Part shown: positions 40,063 through 48,796 of the stretch, in pieces | Layout: each line of letters begins with the position of its first letter | Numbering within the stretch: the stretch's first letter is position 1 | Assembly (NCBI GenBank): GCA_945952105.1 | Contig: CAMFGZ010000030.1 | Coordinates: 1-54,194 of the forward strand | Length of the DNA stretch: 54,194 nucleotides | DNA from: an uncultured Rhodospirillaceae bacterium | GTDB taxonomy: Bacteria; Pseudomonadota; Alphaproteobacteria; Reyranellales; Reyranellaceae | Reading direction: 5' to 3' | Made by a program: the position numbers and the translations under genes | Notes under the pieces: model-generated | Databases searched by the model: none | Told to the model about the DNA's origin: nothing | The model's input: only the letters and a program-made list of their open reading frames with translations

Positions 40063-42327
40063 ATGGAGAGATCAACTCCCCTGGCCGGACCGCGAATGCT
40101 CCTCAAGCGGCTCCGGGACACGATGGCGCGTGCCGAGTCCGTCGAAGTGACGCTGGGCGAGGTCGTGCGCCTGGTCGCCAACGAGATGGTGGCCGAGGTC
40201 TGCTCGATCTACCTGCTGCGCGCCGGCGAGGTGCTGGAACTGTTCGCCACCCAGGGCCTGAACCCCTCGGCGGTCCACAGCACGCGCCTCAGGGTCGGCG
40301 AGGGTCTGGTCGGCGACATCGCCGCTCACGGGCGGCCGCTGGCGCTCGACGATGCGCAGCACCATCCGCAGTTCGCCTATCGCCCCGAGACGGGCGAGGA
40401 AATCTACCATTCGCTCGCCGGCGTGCCGATCCTGCGCGCCGGCAGGGTGCTCGGCGTACTGGTCGTGCAGAACCGCACGCGCCGCCAGTACGACGAGGAA
40501 GAAGTCGAAACGCTGCAGACCATCGCCATGGTGCTGGCGGAACTGGTCTCGGCCAGCCACGTCGTCAGCCCCAACGAGGTCCAGCAGGTCGACGGTATCG
40601 GGCTGCTGCCCCTGCGCGTCGACGGCGTGCAGCTCACGCCCGGCGTCGCCATCGGCCGTGCCGTGCTGCACGAGCCGCGGATCGTCATCCAGCGCGTGGT
40701 CGCCGAGAATGTCGAGCAGGAGCAGGTCCGCTTCCAGGACGCGCTGCATGGCGTCCGCGAGGACGTCGACCGCATGCTCGAGGCCCATGACATGCAGTCG
40801 GGCGAACAGCGCGAGATCCTCGAGACCTTCCGCATGTTCGTCGACGACCGCGGCTGGGCGGAGCGGGTGCGCGAGGCGATCGACTCGGGCCTGACGGCGG
40901 AAGCCGGCGTCCAGCGCGCCTTCGACGACGTGCGGGCGCGTCTCGGCCAGTCGACCGATCCCTACATCCGCGAGCGGCTGAGCGACCTGCAGGATCTCAG
41001 CAACCGCCTGCTGCTGCGTCTTACCGGCCGCGTCGCCGTCGATCCGGCAGCGCTGCCCGACGACATGATCGTGATCGCCCGCGACATGGGCCCGGCCGAA
41101 CTGCTCGACTACGACCGCAACCGGCTGCGCGGTCTCGTGCTGGAAGAGGGTTCGGCGCTCAGCCACGTGGCGATCGTGGCGCGCGCCCTCGACATCCCGG
41201 TCGTGGGCCGCGCACCCAACGTATTGGCACGTGTCGAGGCCGGCGATCCCATCGTCGTCGACGGCGACAATGCGCAGGTCCTGGTGCGTCCGGCCGAGGA
41301 CATCCTCCAGACCGTCTATCTCGCGCTCGACGCGCGGGCCGAGCGGCGGCGCAAGTATGCGGCGCTGCGCGACCTGCCGTCGACGACCCGCGACCAGGCG
41401 CGTGTCTCGCTCAACATGAATGCCGGCCTGCTGATCGACATGCAGCACCTCGACGACACCGGCGCCGATGGGGTGGGCCTCTATCGCACCGAGATTCCGT
41501 TCATGGTGCGTTCGGAGTTCCCCGATGTCGACGCACAGGCCTGGCTCTACGGACGCGTGCTCGATCTTGCGGATGGACGGCCGGTGACTTTCCGCACGCT
41601 CGATGTGGGAGGCGACAAGGTTCTTCCCTATATCGACTCGTTCGGAGATGAAAATCCTGCGATGGGCTGGCGTGCCATCCGCATCGGCCTCGACCGGCCG
41701 GCTATGCTGCGTCGCCAGCTTCGCGCGTTGATCATCGCGGCGAACGGGCGGCCCTTGTCGATCATGTTTCCGATGATCGCCGAGGTCACAGAATTGCTAC
41801 GCTCGCGTCATCTGCTCGATCTGGAACTCGATCGTGCAAAGCGTCGCGGCCAGCCCTTGCCCGAGAAGGTGCGTGTTGGCGTTATGTTCGAAGTGCCGGC
41901 GCTGGCCTGGCAGCTCGACAGTCTGCTGCCCCACATCGATTTCATATCCGTGGGCACGAACGATCTGATGCAGTTCCTGTATGCCGCCGATCGCGGCAAC
42001 AGTCGGCTCGCCGGTCGCTACGACAGTTTGTCTCCGGCACTGCTGCGACTGCTACATTTTGTAGTGGATAAGGTGCGGCCCGCGGGCGTCGATATCTCCG
42101 TCTGTGGCGAGATGGCGGGGCGTCCGGTCGAAGCGCTGGCGCTACTCGCAATAGGCGTACGTTCGCTGTCGATGTCGCCCGGTGCGATAGGCCCCGTGAA
42201 GGCGATGATTCGTTCGCTCGATCTCGATGAGGCCGTTGGTTTCATGAGCTCTGCGCTTACTCAACCGGATCGTCCGTTGCGAGAGACGTTGCGTCTCTTC
42301 GCCGCCGATCATGCGATCGAAATTTAG
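40063..42327 (+). CDS. ptsP: Nitrogen-PTS enzyme I (EI-Ntr)
   Basis: PtsP is the PEP-dependent first phosphotransferase of the nitrogen-related PTS, passing phosphate to NPr. The 754-residue protein has an N-terminal GAF domain (about 25-165, AEVCSIYLLRAGEVLELFAT to VETLQTIAMVLAELV). The PEP-utilising parts follow, with phospho-histidine H368 in EEGSALSHVAIVARALDIPVV, and the C-terminal TIM barrel with VGLYRTEIPFM, FRTLDVGGDK, FISVGTNDLMQFLYA and the active-site Cys in VDISVCGEMAG. The start at 40063 is MERSTPLAGP. The last third uses more A/T-ending codons than the rest. Confidence 0.95.
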   Translation: MERSTPLAGPRMLLKRLRDTMARAESVEVTLGEVVRLVANEMVAEVCSIYLLRAGEVLELFATQGLNPSAVHSTRLRVGEGLVGDIAAHGRPLALDDAQHHPQFAYRPETGEEIYHSLAGVPILRAGRVLGVLVVQNRTRRQYDEEEVETLQTIAMVLAELVSASHVVSPNEVQQVDGIGLLPLRVDGVQLTPGVAIGRAVLHEPRIVIQRVVAENVEQEQVRFQDALHGVREDVDRMLEAHDMQSGEQREILETFRMFVDDRGWAERVREAIDSGLTAEAGVQRAFDDVRARLGQSTDPYIRERLSDLQDLSNRLLLRLTGRVAVDPAALPDDMIVIARDMGPAELLDYDRNRLRGLVLEEGSALSHVAIVARALDIPVVGRAPNVLARVEAGDPIVVDGDNAQVLVRPAEDILQTVYLALDARAERRRKYAALRDLPSTTRDQARVSLNMNAGLLIDMQHLDDTGADGVGLYRTEIPFMVRSEFPDVDAQAWLYGRVLDLADGRPVTFRTLDVGGDKVLPYIDSFGDENPAMGWRAIRIGLDRPAMLRRQLRALIIAANGRPLSIMFPMIAEVTELLRSRHLLDLELDRAKRRGQPLPEKVRVGVMFEVPALAWQLDSLLPHIDFISVGTNDLMQFLYAADRGNSRLAGRYDSLSPALLRLLHFVVDKVRPAGVDISVCGEMAGRPVEALALLAIGVRSLSMSPGAIGPVKAMIRSLDLDEAVGFMSSALTQPDRPLRETLRLFAADHAIEI

Positions 42328-42350
42328 CGACTCGAAGTCGAATCGCTTTT
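42326..42350 (+). terminator. Probable intrinsic terminator of ptsP
   Basis: AGCGA (42326-42330) pairs with TCGCT (42343-42347) around an inner GACT-CGA-AGTC hairpin, followed by a run of T at 42347-42350. It begins within the ptsP stop codon. The stem is short, so strength is uncertain. Confidence 0.5.
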
Positions 42351-42407
42351 GCCCTGCCATGGGGCCTCTGCTAAGAGTCGCGACGAGGGGACAAGCAGGG
42401 AATATCA

Positions 42408-43400
42408 ATGCCGGATCAGGTTGACTGGCGGGCGATCGAGCGCGAGGCCGGATCGGGCCAGGCGGTCGGTCGACTCCTACGCGATCAACGCGAGGCACGC
42501 GGTCTGGACCTGACTCAAGTCGAGAAGAGCATCCGCATCCGCCGTGCCCATCTCGAGGCGATCGAGGAAGGCCGCTACGACAAGCTGCCTGGCGCCGCCT
42601 ACATTCCCGCGTTCCTTCGTGCCTATGCCGCCCATGTCGGTCTCGACCCCGAGAAGGTAATGACCGCCTATCATCTTTCGGGCGCCGTTCCCATCAAGCG
42701 TCCGGTCACGCTGCCCGCCGACTTCCCGGTCATGGAAAGGCGTGCGCCGATCGGCCTCGCGGTCCTCACCGTTCTTCTCGTCGTCGCCGCAGGTTACGGC
42801 GTGTGGAACTACTTGCCGCGCGATCGGGCCGTCGTGGCCGAGAAGGTTCCGCCGGTGCCGGACCGCCTGCTCTCGGAAAGGCCGAGCACGCCTTCTGCAC
42901 CGGGCGCATCGAATCCTGCTACGCCGCCGAACCCGTTCGTGGCCCAGTTGCCGCCGGCGCCGGGACAGGAAGCCCGTACCATCAACGGCTCGCTGCCTGC
43001 CCAGGTCTGGCCGGCACAGCGTGTCGACAGCGGAGCGCCGGCCGCGCCGCTGGCACCGCCGCCGGTCGTCGTGGCCGTCCCTGCGCCGCCACCGCCCGCC
43101 GTGATGAATGTCCCGTCGATCGGGCAGGCGCAAGCCGCGCAGCCGCCGGCATCGCTCGAGCCGCCGCGCATCGATCCGACGAAGCCGGTCGAGGAGGCCA
43201 CTGCCCGCCAGCCCGATTCGGCTCCGGCCACGCAGCCTTCGCTGCCGGTCCGGGTCAACACGCCGATCAGCGTCAAGACCAACAGCTGGGTCGAACTGCG
43301 GGCTCCCAACGGCGACGTGCTGACGCAGACCTATGTCCGTGCCGGCGAGAGCTACGTCGTTCCGGCCGGTATCGCCTACCGCATCACAGAGGCGCGCTGA
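42408..43400 (+). CDS. rodZ: RodZ-like HTH membrane protein, C-terminal domain shortened
   Basis: A 330-residue bitopic protein. A cytoplasmic HTH_25 domain (about 18-88) has VGRLLRDQREARGLDLTQVE and IEEGRYDKLPGAAYIPAFLRAYA. One TM segment follows at about 113-135 (PIGLAVLTVLLVVAAGYGVW), then a long Pro/Ala-rich periplasmic linker and the start of a DUF4115 domain (SVKTNSWVELRAPNGDVLTQ, YVRAGESYVVPAGIAYRITEAR). RodZ links MreB to the cell-wall elongation machinery. The DUF4115 domain normally continues for some 30-40 residues with a GNAG-type motif that is absent here, so the C-terminus looks truncated. AGCAGGGA lies about 7 nt before the ATG. Confidence 0.85.
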   Translation: MPDQVDWRAIEREAGSGQAVGRLLRDQREARGLDLTQVEKSIRIRRAHLEAIEEGRYDKLPGAAYIPAFLRAYAAHVGLDPEKVMTAYHLSGAVPIKRPVTLPADFPVMERRAPIGLAVLTVLLVVAAGYGVWNYLPRDRAVVAEKVPPVPDRLLSERPSTPSAPGASNPATPPNPFVAQLPPAPGQEARTINGSLPAQVWPAQRVDSGAPAAPLAPPPVVVAVPAPPPPAVMNVPSIGQAQAAQPPASLEPPRIDPTKPVEEATARQPDSAPATQPSLPVRVNTPISVKTNSWVELRAPNGDVLTQTYVRAGESYVVPAGIAYRITEAR

Positions 43401-43446
43401 CGCGGCCTCTCTGGCGGAGGCGAAGCCTCGCCGCTACATTGTTCCC

Positions 43447-44598
43447 ATGAGCATCAGACCGTACCGCGACATCCAGCGCCGCAAGTCGCGGCGGGTGATG
43501 GTCGGGGCCGTGCCGGTTGGCGGCGATTCGCCGATCACCGTGCAGACCATGACCAACACGCTGACCGCGGACGCCGACGCGACCATCGCCCAGATCCGCC
43601 GCTGTGAAGAGGCGGGTGTGGATATCATCCGCGTGTCCTGCCCTGACGAGGAGTCGACGGCGGCGCTGCCGCGCATCGTCAAGGCCGCGAAGGTCCCGAT
43701 CGTGGCCGACATCCACTTCCATTATAAGCGCGCCATCGAGGCGGCCGAGGCGGGCGCGGCCTGCCTGCGCATCAACCCGGGCAATATCGGCAGCGCCGAG
43801 CGGGTCCGCGAAGTGGTGAAGGCCGCAAAGGACCATGGCCTGTCCATGCGCATCGGCGTCAACGCCGGGTCGCTGGAGAAGGACCTGCTGGAGAAGTACG
43901 GGGAGCCCTGTCCCGAGGCGATGGTCGAGAGCGCGCTCGATCATGCGCGCATCCTGCAGGATCACGACTTCCACGAATTCAAGATCAGCGTGAAGGCGTC
44001 CGACGTCTTCCTGGCGGTCGCGGCCTACCAGCAGCTCGCCGACGCCTGCGACTACCCGCTGCATGTCGGAGTGACCGAGGCGGGCGGCATCCGCACCGGC
44101 ACGGTGAAGTCGTCGATCGGCATGGGCTCGCTCCTGTGGGCCGGGATCGGCGACACGATCCGCGTCTCGCTCTCGGCTGAGCCCGAGGAAGAGGTGAGGG
44201 TCGGCTTCGAGATGCTGAAGGCGCTGAACCTGCGCCATCGCGGCGTGAACATCATCTCCTGCCCGTCCTGCGCACGGCAGCAGTACGACGTGATCCGCAC
44301 GGTCGAGGCGCTCGAGAAGCGCGTCGCCCACATCACCACGCCGATGACGGTATCGGTGATCGGCTGCGTGGTGAACGGGCCGGGCGAGGCGCGCGAGACC
44401 GACATCGGCTTCACCGGCGGCGGGTCGAACACCCATCAGGTCTATATCGCCGGCGTTCCGCATCATCGGCTGAAGGACGCCAACGTCGTCGACCATCTGG
44501 TCGGGCTGATCGAGAAGAAGGCGGCCGAGATCGAGGCCGCAAAGGCGGAAGAGGGCAAGGCGAAAGAAGCCGAGCGACATCGCGCCGCCGCCGAGTAG
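43447..44598 (+). CDS. ispG: 4-hydroxy-3-methylbut-2-en-1-yl diphosphate synthase
   Basis: IspG makes HMBPP in the MEP isoprenoid pathway using a [4Fe-4S] cluster. The 383-residue protein has YRDIQRRKSRRVMVGAVPVGG, VQTMTNTLTADADAT, and the cluster ligands C272, C275 (IISCPSCARQ) and C307 with E314 (VIGCVVNGPGEA). Length fits the bacterial short form. The C-terminal tail is Lys/Glu/Ala rich and probably dispensable. The start at 43447 has no clear ribosome-binding site. It lies between rodZ and hisS, a familiar alphaproteobacterial order. Confidence 0.97.
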   Translation: MSIRPYRDIQRRKSRRVMVGAVPVGGDSPITVQTMTNTLTADADATIAQIRRCEEAGVDIIRVSCPDEESTAALPRIVKAAKVPIVADIHFHYKRAIEAAEAGAACLRINPGNIGSAERVREVVKAAKDHGLSMRIGVNAGSLEKDLLEKYGEPCPEAMVESALDHARILQDHDFHEFKISVKASDVFLAVAAYQQLADACDYPLHVGVTEAGGIRTGTVKSSIGMGSLLWAGIGDTIRVSLSAEPEEEVRVGFEMLKALNLRHRGVNIISCPSCARQQYDVIRTVEALEKRVAHITTPMTVSVIGCVVNGPGEARETDIGFTGGGSNTHQVYIAGVPHHRLKDANVVDHLVGLIEKKAAEIEAAKAEEGKAKEAERHRAAAE

Positions 44599-44646
44599 CG
44601 ACCTTCGGTTCTTCCTTTCCCGACGTTTTTTCCAAGGCGATTTCCC

Positions 44647-45888
44647 GTGAGCAAGATGCAACCCGTGCGTGGCACGCACGACCTTCTCCCCGACGACTAC
44701 CGGCGCTTCGCGCACGTCGTCGACACGGCACGCGACGTGGCGCGCCTCTACGGCTATCGCGAGATGGCGACGCCGATCTTCGAGTTCACCGAACTCTTTG
44801 CGCGCGGCATCGGTGAAACCACCGACGTCGTGTCGAAGGAGATGTACACCTTCGCCGATCGCGGCAACGAATCGCTGACCCTGCGGCCGGAATATACCGC
44901 CGGCATCTGCCGCGCCTTCGTGTCGAACGGCGAACTGGCCCAGCAGCTTCCGCTCAAGGTCTTCGCGGCCGGGCCGATGTTCCGCTACGAGCGGCCGCAG
45001 AAGGGCCGCCAGCGCCAGTTCCATCAGATCGATCTTGAAGTCTTGGGTGCCCCCGAGCCGGGAGCCGATATCGAGGTGATCTCGGTCGCGGCCGACATCC
45101 TCGATCGGCTGACGATCCTCGATCGCTGCGTGCTCAAGATCAATTCGCTCGGCGATCCTGAAAGCCGCACCGGCTATCGCAAGGTGCTGACCGACTATTA
45201 CTCGGCCCACACCGATAAGCTTTCGGAGGATTCGCGCAATCGCCTGGCGCGCAATCCGCTGCGCATCCTCGACAGCAAGGACGAGGGCGACAAGGCGATC
45301 AACGCCAATGCGCCGAGCTTCTCGGATCATCTGAACGAGGCCAGCCGCGACTTCTTCAAGTCGGTGCAGGACGGTCTCACCGCGGCCGGTATCGCCTTCG
45401 AGGTCGATCCGGCGCTCGTCCGCGGCCTCGACTACTACACCCACACCGCCTTCGAGTTCGTGACGACCCATCTCGGTGCCCAGGGCACCGTGCTGGGCGG
45501 CGGTCGCTACGATGGTTTGATCGCCGAGCTGGGCGGGCCGCCGACGGCCGGCATCGGCTGGGCGGGCGGCATCGAGCGGCTGATGATGCTGGCCGACGAG
45601 CCCAAGCCCCTGCCGCGTCCCGTCGTGATCGCGCCACTGGGTGCGGCGGCCGAGGCTCGGGCACTTGGCATCGCGCGCAGCTTGCGCAAGCTGGGGATCG
45701 CCGTAGAGCAGGATTACCGCGGTAACATGAAGCGGCGCATGCAGCGGGCCAACAAGCTCAATGCGCGCGCCGCGCTCATCATCGGCGACGACGAGCTGGC
45801 CAAGGGCGTGGCCCAGCTCAAGGACCTCGACAGCGGCGCGCAGCGCGAGGTGCCGCTCGACAACCTCGCCGCAGCCCTGAAGGTCTGA
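44647..45888 (+). CDS. hisS: Histidyl-tRNA synthetase
   Basis: A class II aminoacyl-tRNA synthetase of 413 residues. It begins MQPVRGTHDLLPDDYRRF, has motif 2 FAAGPMFRYERPQKGRQRQFHQID, the histidine-specific VRGLDYYTHTAFEF, motif 3 GGGRYDGLIAELGGPPTAGIGWAGGIERL, and a C-terminal anticodon-binding domain ending VPLDNLAAALKV. The GTG at 44647 gives MSKMQPVRG; the ATG three codons on is an alternative. prfA follows with a 1-nt gap. Confidence 0.97.
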   Translation: MSKMQPVRGTHDLLPDDYRRFAHVVDTARDVARLYGYREMATPIFEFTELFARGIGETTDVVSKEMYTFADRGNESLTLRPEYTAGICRAFVSNGELAQQLPLKVFAAGPMFRYERPQKGRQRQFHQIDLEVLGAPEPGADIEVISVAADILDRLTILDRCVLKINSLGDPESRTGYRKVLTDYYSAHTDKLSEDSRNRLARNPLRILDSKDEGDKAINANAPSFSDHLNEASRDFFKSVQDGLTAAGIAFEVDPALVRGLDYYTHTAFEFVTTHLGAQGTVLGGGRYDGLIAELGGPPTAGIGWAGGIERLMMLADEPKPLPRPVVIAPLGAAAEARALGIARSLRKLGIAVEQDYRGNMKRRMQRANKLNARAALIIGDDELAKGVAQLKDLDSGAQREVPLDNLAAALKV

Positions 45889-45889
45889 C

Positions 45890-46954
45890 ATGTCGCTGTT
45901 GTTGAAACTGAACCAGGTCGTGACGCGCCACGCCGAGCTGCAGGCGGCGCTGTCGGCCGGCACGCTCGATTCGCAGAAGTTCGTCGCGGCATCGAAGGAA
46001 TATGCCGATCTCGGCCCGTTGGTCGAGGCGGTGAACGAATGGCACAAGGCTGAGCGCGAGCTGAAGGACGCGGAGGCGATGGCGGCCGATCCCGACATGA
46101 AGGCGATGGCCGAGGAGGAGGCGGCCGAACTGAAGAAGCGCCTGCCGGAGCTGGAACGCACCGTGAAGCGCATGCTGCTGCCCAAGGACGCCGCCGACGA
46201 GAAGAACGCCATCCTCGAAATCCGTGCCGGGACCGGCGGCGACGAGGCCGCTTTGTTCGCGGCCGATCTGTTCCGCATGTACCAGCGCTACGCGGCCGAA
46301 AAGGGCTGGAAATTCGAGATCATGGAACTGTCCGATACGGGCATCGGCGGCTACCGCGAGGCGATCGCCACGGTCACGGGCCGCAGCGTCTTTGCGCGCC
46401 TCAAGTTCGAATCGGGCGTGCATCGGGTGCAGCGCGTGCCGGCGACCGAGACCCAGGGCCGCATCCATACCTCGGCGGCGACGGTGGCGGTGCTGCCGGA
46501 GGCCGAGGAGGTCGACATCAAGATCGACGAGAAGGACCTGCGCATCGACGTGTTCCGCGCCTCCGGGCCCGGCGGCCAGTCGGTCAACACGACCGACTCG
46601 GCGGTGCGCATCACGCATATTCCGACCGGCGTCGTGGTCAGCCAGCAGGACGAGAAGAGCCAGCACAAGAACCGCGCCAAGGCGATGAAGATCCTGCGCG
46701 CCCGTCTCTACGATGCCGAGCGCCAGCGACTGGACGCCCAGCGCGCGGCCGATCGCAAGGGTCAGGTGGGCAGCGGCGACCGCAGCGAACGCATCCGCAC
46801 CTACAACTTCCCGCAAAGCCGCGTGACCGACCACCGCATCAACCTCACCCTCTACAATCTCGCCGAGATCCTGGACGGGCGTGGACTCGATGCGATCGTC
46901 GATGCGCTCACCGCCGACGACGAGGCCTCGCGGCTGGCGGAACTCGCGGCCTAG
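45890..46954 (+). CDS. prfA: Peptide chain release factor 1
   Basis: RF1 reads UAA/UAG and releases nascent chains. The 354-residue protein has the codon-recognition tripeptide PAT (about 185-187, RVPATETQGRIHTSAA) and the catalytic GGQ at 228-230 (SGPGGQSVNTTDSAVR), with Q230 the target of PrmC. The ATG is one nucleotide past the hisS stop and prmC begins 3 nt after its own stop, so enzyme and modifier are co-expressed. Confidence 0.98.
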   Translation: MSLLLKLNQVVTRHAELQAALSAGTLDSQKFVAASKEYADLGPLVEAVNEWHKAERELKDAEAMAADPDMKAMAEEEAAELKKRLPELERTVKRMLLPKDAADEKNAILEIRAGTGGDEAALFAADLFRMYQRYAAEKGWKFEIMELSDTGIGGYREAIATVTGRSVFARLKFESGVHRVQRVPATETQGRIHTSAATVAVLPEAEEVDIKIDEKDLRIDVFRASGPGGQSVNTTDSAVRITHIPTGVVVSQQDEKSQHKNRAKAMKILRARLYDAERQRLDAQRAADRKGQVGSGDRSERIRTYNFPQSRVTDHRINLTLYNLAEILDGRGLDAIVDALTADDEASRLAELAA

Positions 46955-46957
46955 GCC

Positions 46958-47827
46958 GTGACGGCGGGCGCTTCCTACGACTCTCTCCTCCGGGACACGT
47001 CCGTCGCGCTCACGGCGGCGGGCATCGACAATGTGCGCTTCGAGGCACGGCTGCTGCTGAGCCACGCTGCGGGCCTCACGATCGAGCAGTTGATCGCGCG
47101 CGGTCGGGATCCGGCGCCGGCCGCGGTCGTCACCGCGTTGCGCGAGCTCACGGCGCGGCGCGTGCGTCGCGAGCCGATGGCCTACATCCTGGGCGAGCGC
47201 GAGTTCTGGGGCCTCGCCTTCAAGGTTTCGCCGGCGGTCCTCGTGCCGCGCCCCGACAGCGAGACCGTGATCGAGACCGTCCTCGACCTGTTCCCCGACC
47301 GCGGCCGCGCACTGCGCATCGCCGATCTGGGCCTGGGATCGGGTTGCCTGCTCCTCACCCTGCTGCGGGAGTACCCCGCGGCGATCGGTGTCGGGATCGA
47401 TGCCTCGCCGGAGGCCCTCGACATCGCCCGCGCCAATGCCGAGACCCTGGGCGTCGCTTCCCGGGCACGCCTCCAGCCGGGCGACTGGCGCGAGGACGGC
47501 TGGGCTGGGCAGCTGGGCGGTCCGTTCGACCTGCTCGTGTCCAATCCGCCCTACATCGAGAGCGGCACGGTCGACGGGTTGATGCCTGAAGTGGCCCGGC
47601 ACGAACCGCGGCTGGCGCTCGATGGCGGAGCCGATGGGCTTGCGGCGTATCGCGCCATCGCCGCCGGGGCCGCCCGGCTGGTCGCTCCCGGCGGCTGGGC
47701 GGTGGTCGAGGGCGGCGAGGGGCAAGCGACTGATATCGCGGCCCTTTTTGCCGCCGCAGGCTTCACGCCCGGTACGCCCCGCAAGGATCTGGGGGGGATC
47801 GACCGGGTGGTTCCCGCCCAGCATTAA
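46958..47827 (+). CDS. prmC: Release-factor glutamine N5-methyltransferase
   Basis: PrmC (HemK) methylates the GGQ glutamine of release factors. The 289-residue protein has an N-terminal helical domain, the linker REPMAYILGEREFWGLAFKVSPAVLVPRPDSE, motif I IADLGLGSGC (121-130) and the catalytic NPPY (196-199, LLVSNPPYIESG). The start is a GTG at 46958. It is directly downstream of its substrate gene prfA. No anomaly is seen. Confidence 0.96.
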   Translation: MTAGASYDSLLRDTSVALTAAGIDNVRFEARLLLSHAAGLTIEQLIARGRDPAPAAVVTALRELTARRVRREPMAYILGEREFWGLAFKVSPAVLVPRPDSETVIETVLDLFPDRGRALRIADLGLGSGCLLLTLLREYPAAIGVGIDASPEALDIARANAETLGVASRARLQPGDWREDGWAGQLGGPFDLLVSNPPYIESGTVDGLMPEVARHEPRLALDGGADGLAAYRAIAAGAARLVAPGGWAVVEGGEGQATDIAALFAAAGFTPGTPRKDLGGIDRVVPAQH

Positions 47828-47838
47828 GTGGTTGGCAA

Positions 47839-47875
47839 CCAAGGGGAATGGGACTAGGTTCCGCTTACCCCTTGG
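47839..47875 (+). other. Perfect 8-bp inverted repeat in the DUF4167 leader
   Basis: CCAAGGGG (47839-47846) and CCCCTTGG (47868-47875) flank a 21-nt loop, 12 nt after the prmC stop and about 125 nt before the DUF4167 start. It may be an end-of-operon hairpin or a structured 5' leader; no T-run follows. The rest of the 174-nt gap shows nothing that I can name. Confidence 0.4.
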
Positions 47876-48001
47876 GGGGTCCTGGTCCGACCGGTTGTGG
47901 CGGCGGACACCAAACCCCCTGAAAACAGCCGTGACGGCGCCCGTGAAGGGCAGAGGGGCTTCAACAACAACATCCGTCCGGCGTGTAACTGGCCCAGGTT
48001 A

Positions 48002-48730
48002 ATGAGACCAAACAATCGTCAGCGGTCGCGCGGCGGTCGCAGTGGTGGCGGCGGTGGCGGTGGCAACAACCATCATCACAAGCCTCAGCATCACAATCCG
48101 AATCGCCCGCCCAATCGAAACCAGATTTTCGATAGCAGCGGCCCCGACGTCCGGGTCCGCGGCAATGCCCACCAGGTTTTCGACAAGTACCAGTCGCTGG
48201 CCCGCGAAGCCGCCTCTTCCGGCGATCGCATCCTGGCCGAAGCCTATTATCAATATGCCGACCACTATTTCCGCGTGATCCAGTCCATGGGCGGCTTCGT
48301 CCAGCGCAACCAGGGCTGGGAAGGCGGCGAGGATGGCCAGCAGCAAGGCCAGCCCGGGCAGCAGCCCGGCCAGCCGCAGCAGGGCCAGGCCGGCGGTCCG
48401 CCGCCGAGTGGCGGCGACGGCCAGTCCGGCGAGCAGGGACCCTCCGAGCATCGTGTGCCGGAACACCGGCAGGGCGATCACCGCCAGGGCGAGCATCGTC
48501 AGGCCGAGCACCGCCAGGGCAATCAGCGCCAGAACGATCGGCGCCAGAACGATTACCGCCAGAACGACCGCGATCGTGACCGCGAAGATCACAGCGAGGC
48601 CGAGCCAGGCCTCAATGGCGTTGCGTTTCTCCAGAACGGCCGCAATGCACCGGCCAGCAACGACCCAGCGATCGAAGAGCAGCCCGAGGTTCCGGAATTC
48701 GTTCCCGCGAGCGGTGGCCGGCGCGCCTGA
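48002..48730 (+). CDS. DUF4167 protein (RNA-binding-like, repeat-rich)
   Basis: A 242-residue protein. The N-terminus MRPNNRQRSRGGRSGGGGGG, followed by His/Asn/Pro-rich stretches, is basic and disordered. The conserved DUF4167 core is RNQIFDSSGPDVRVRGNAHQVFDKYQSLAREAASSGDRILAEAYYQYADHYFRVI. A Gln/Gly-rich region and seven HRQGE-type pentads follow. The family is specific to alphaproteobacteria, near prfA-prmC, and its RG-rich start hints at RNA or ribosome contact, but no function is established to my knowledge. The ATG at 48002 has AGG about 4 nt upstream; a longer start at 47897 lacks family similarity. Confidence 0.9.
   Translation: MRPNNRQRSRGGRSGGGGGGGNNHHHKPQHHNPNRPPNRNQIFDSSGPDVRVRGNAHQVFDKYQSLAREAASSGDRILAEAYYQYADHYFRVIQSMGGFVQRNQGWEGGEDGQQQGQPGQQPGQPQQGQAGGPPPSGGDGQSGEQGPSEHRVPEHRQGDHRQGEHRQAEHRQGNQRQNDRRQNDYRQNDRDRDREDHSEAEPGLNGVAFLQNGRNAPASNDPAIEEQPEVPEFVPASGGRRA
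48461..48565 (+). repeat. 15-nt tandem repeat inside the DUF4167 gene (7 units)
   Basis: Seven diverged 15-nt units, from GAACACCGGCAGGGC to GATTACCGCCAGAAC, encode EHRQG, DHRQG, EHRQA, EHRQG, NQRQN, DRRQN and DYRQN. The divergence grows toward the 3' end. Such repeats are prone to copy-number change. Confidence 0.85.
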
Positions 48731-48757
48731 CCGGCATCTGCCAGAAGATCCAGGACA

Positions 48758-48789
48758 ACGCCCGCCGGCTGCCGCCAGCGGGCGTTTTT
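48758..48789 (+). terminator. Intrinsic terminator after the DUF4167 gene
   Basis: ACGCCCGC (48758-48765) pairs with GCGGGCGT (48778-48785) and is followed directly by five T (48785-48789). It lies 28 nt after the DUF4167 stop and 8 nt before the end of the convergent DUF4337 gene, so it cleanly ends the hisS-prfA-prmC-DUF4167 direction. Confidence 0.85.
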
Positions 48790-48796
48790 CTTTGCC

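Noticed and set aside
43384..46278. A 964-codon open frame on the minus strand
   Set aside because: It is antisense to ispG, hisS and the start of prfA, which are unmistakable, and its composition is shadow-like.
48461..48565. Tandem repeat considered as a CRISPR array
   Set aside because: The units are contiguous 15-mers in frame inside a coding gene, without spacers.
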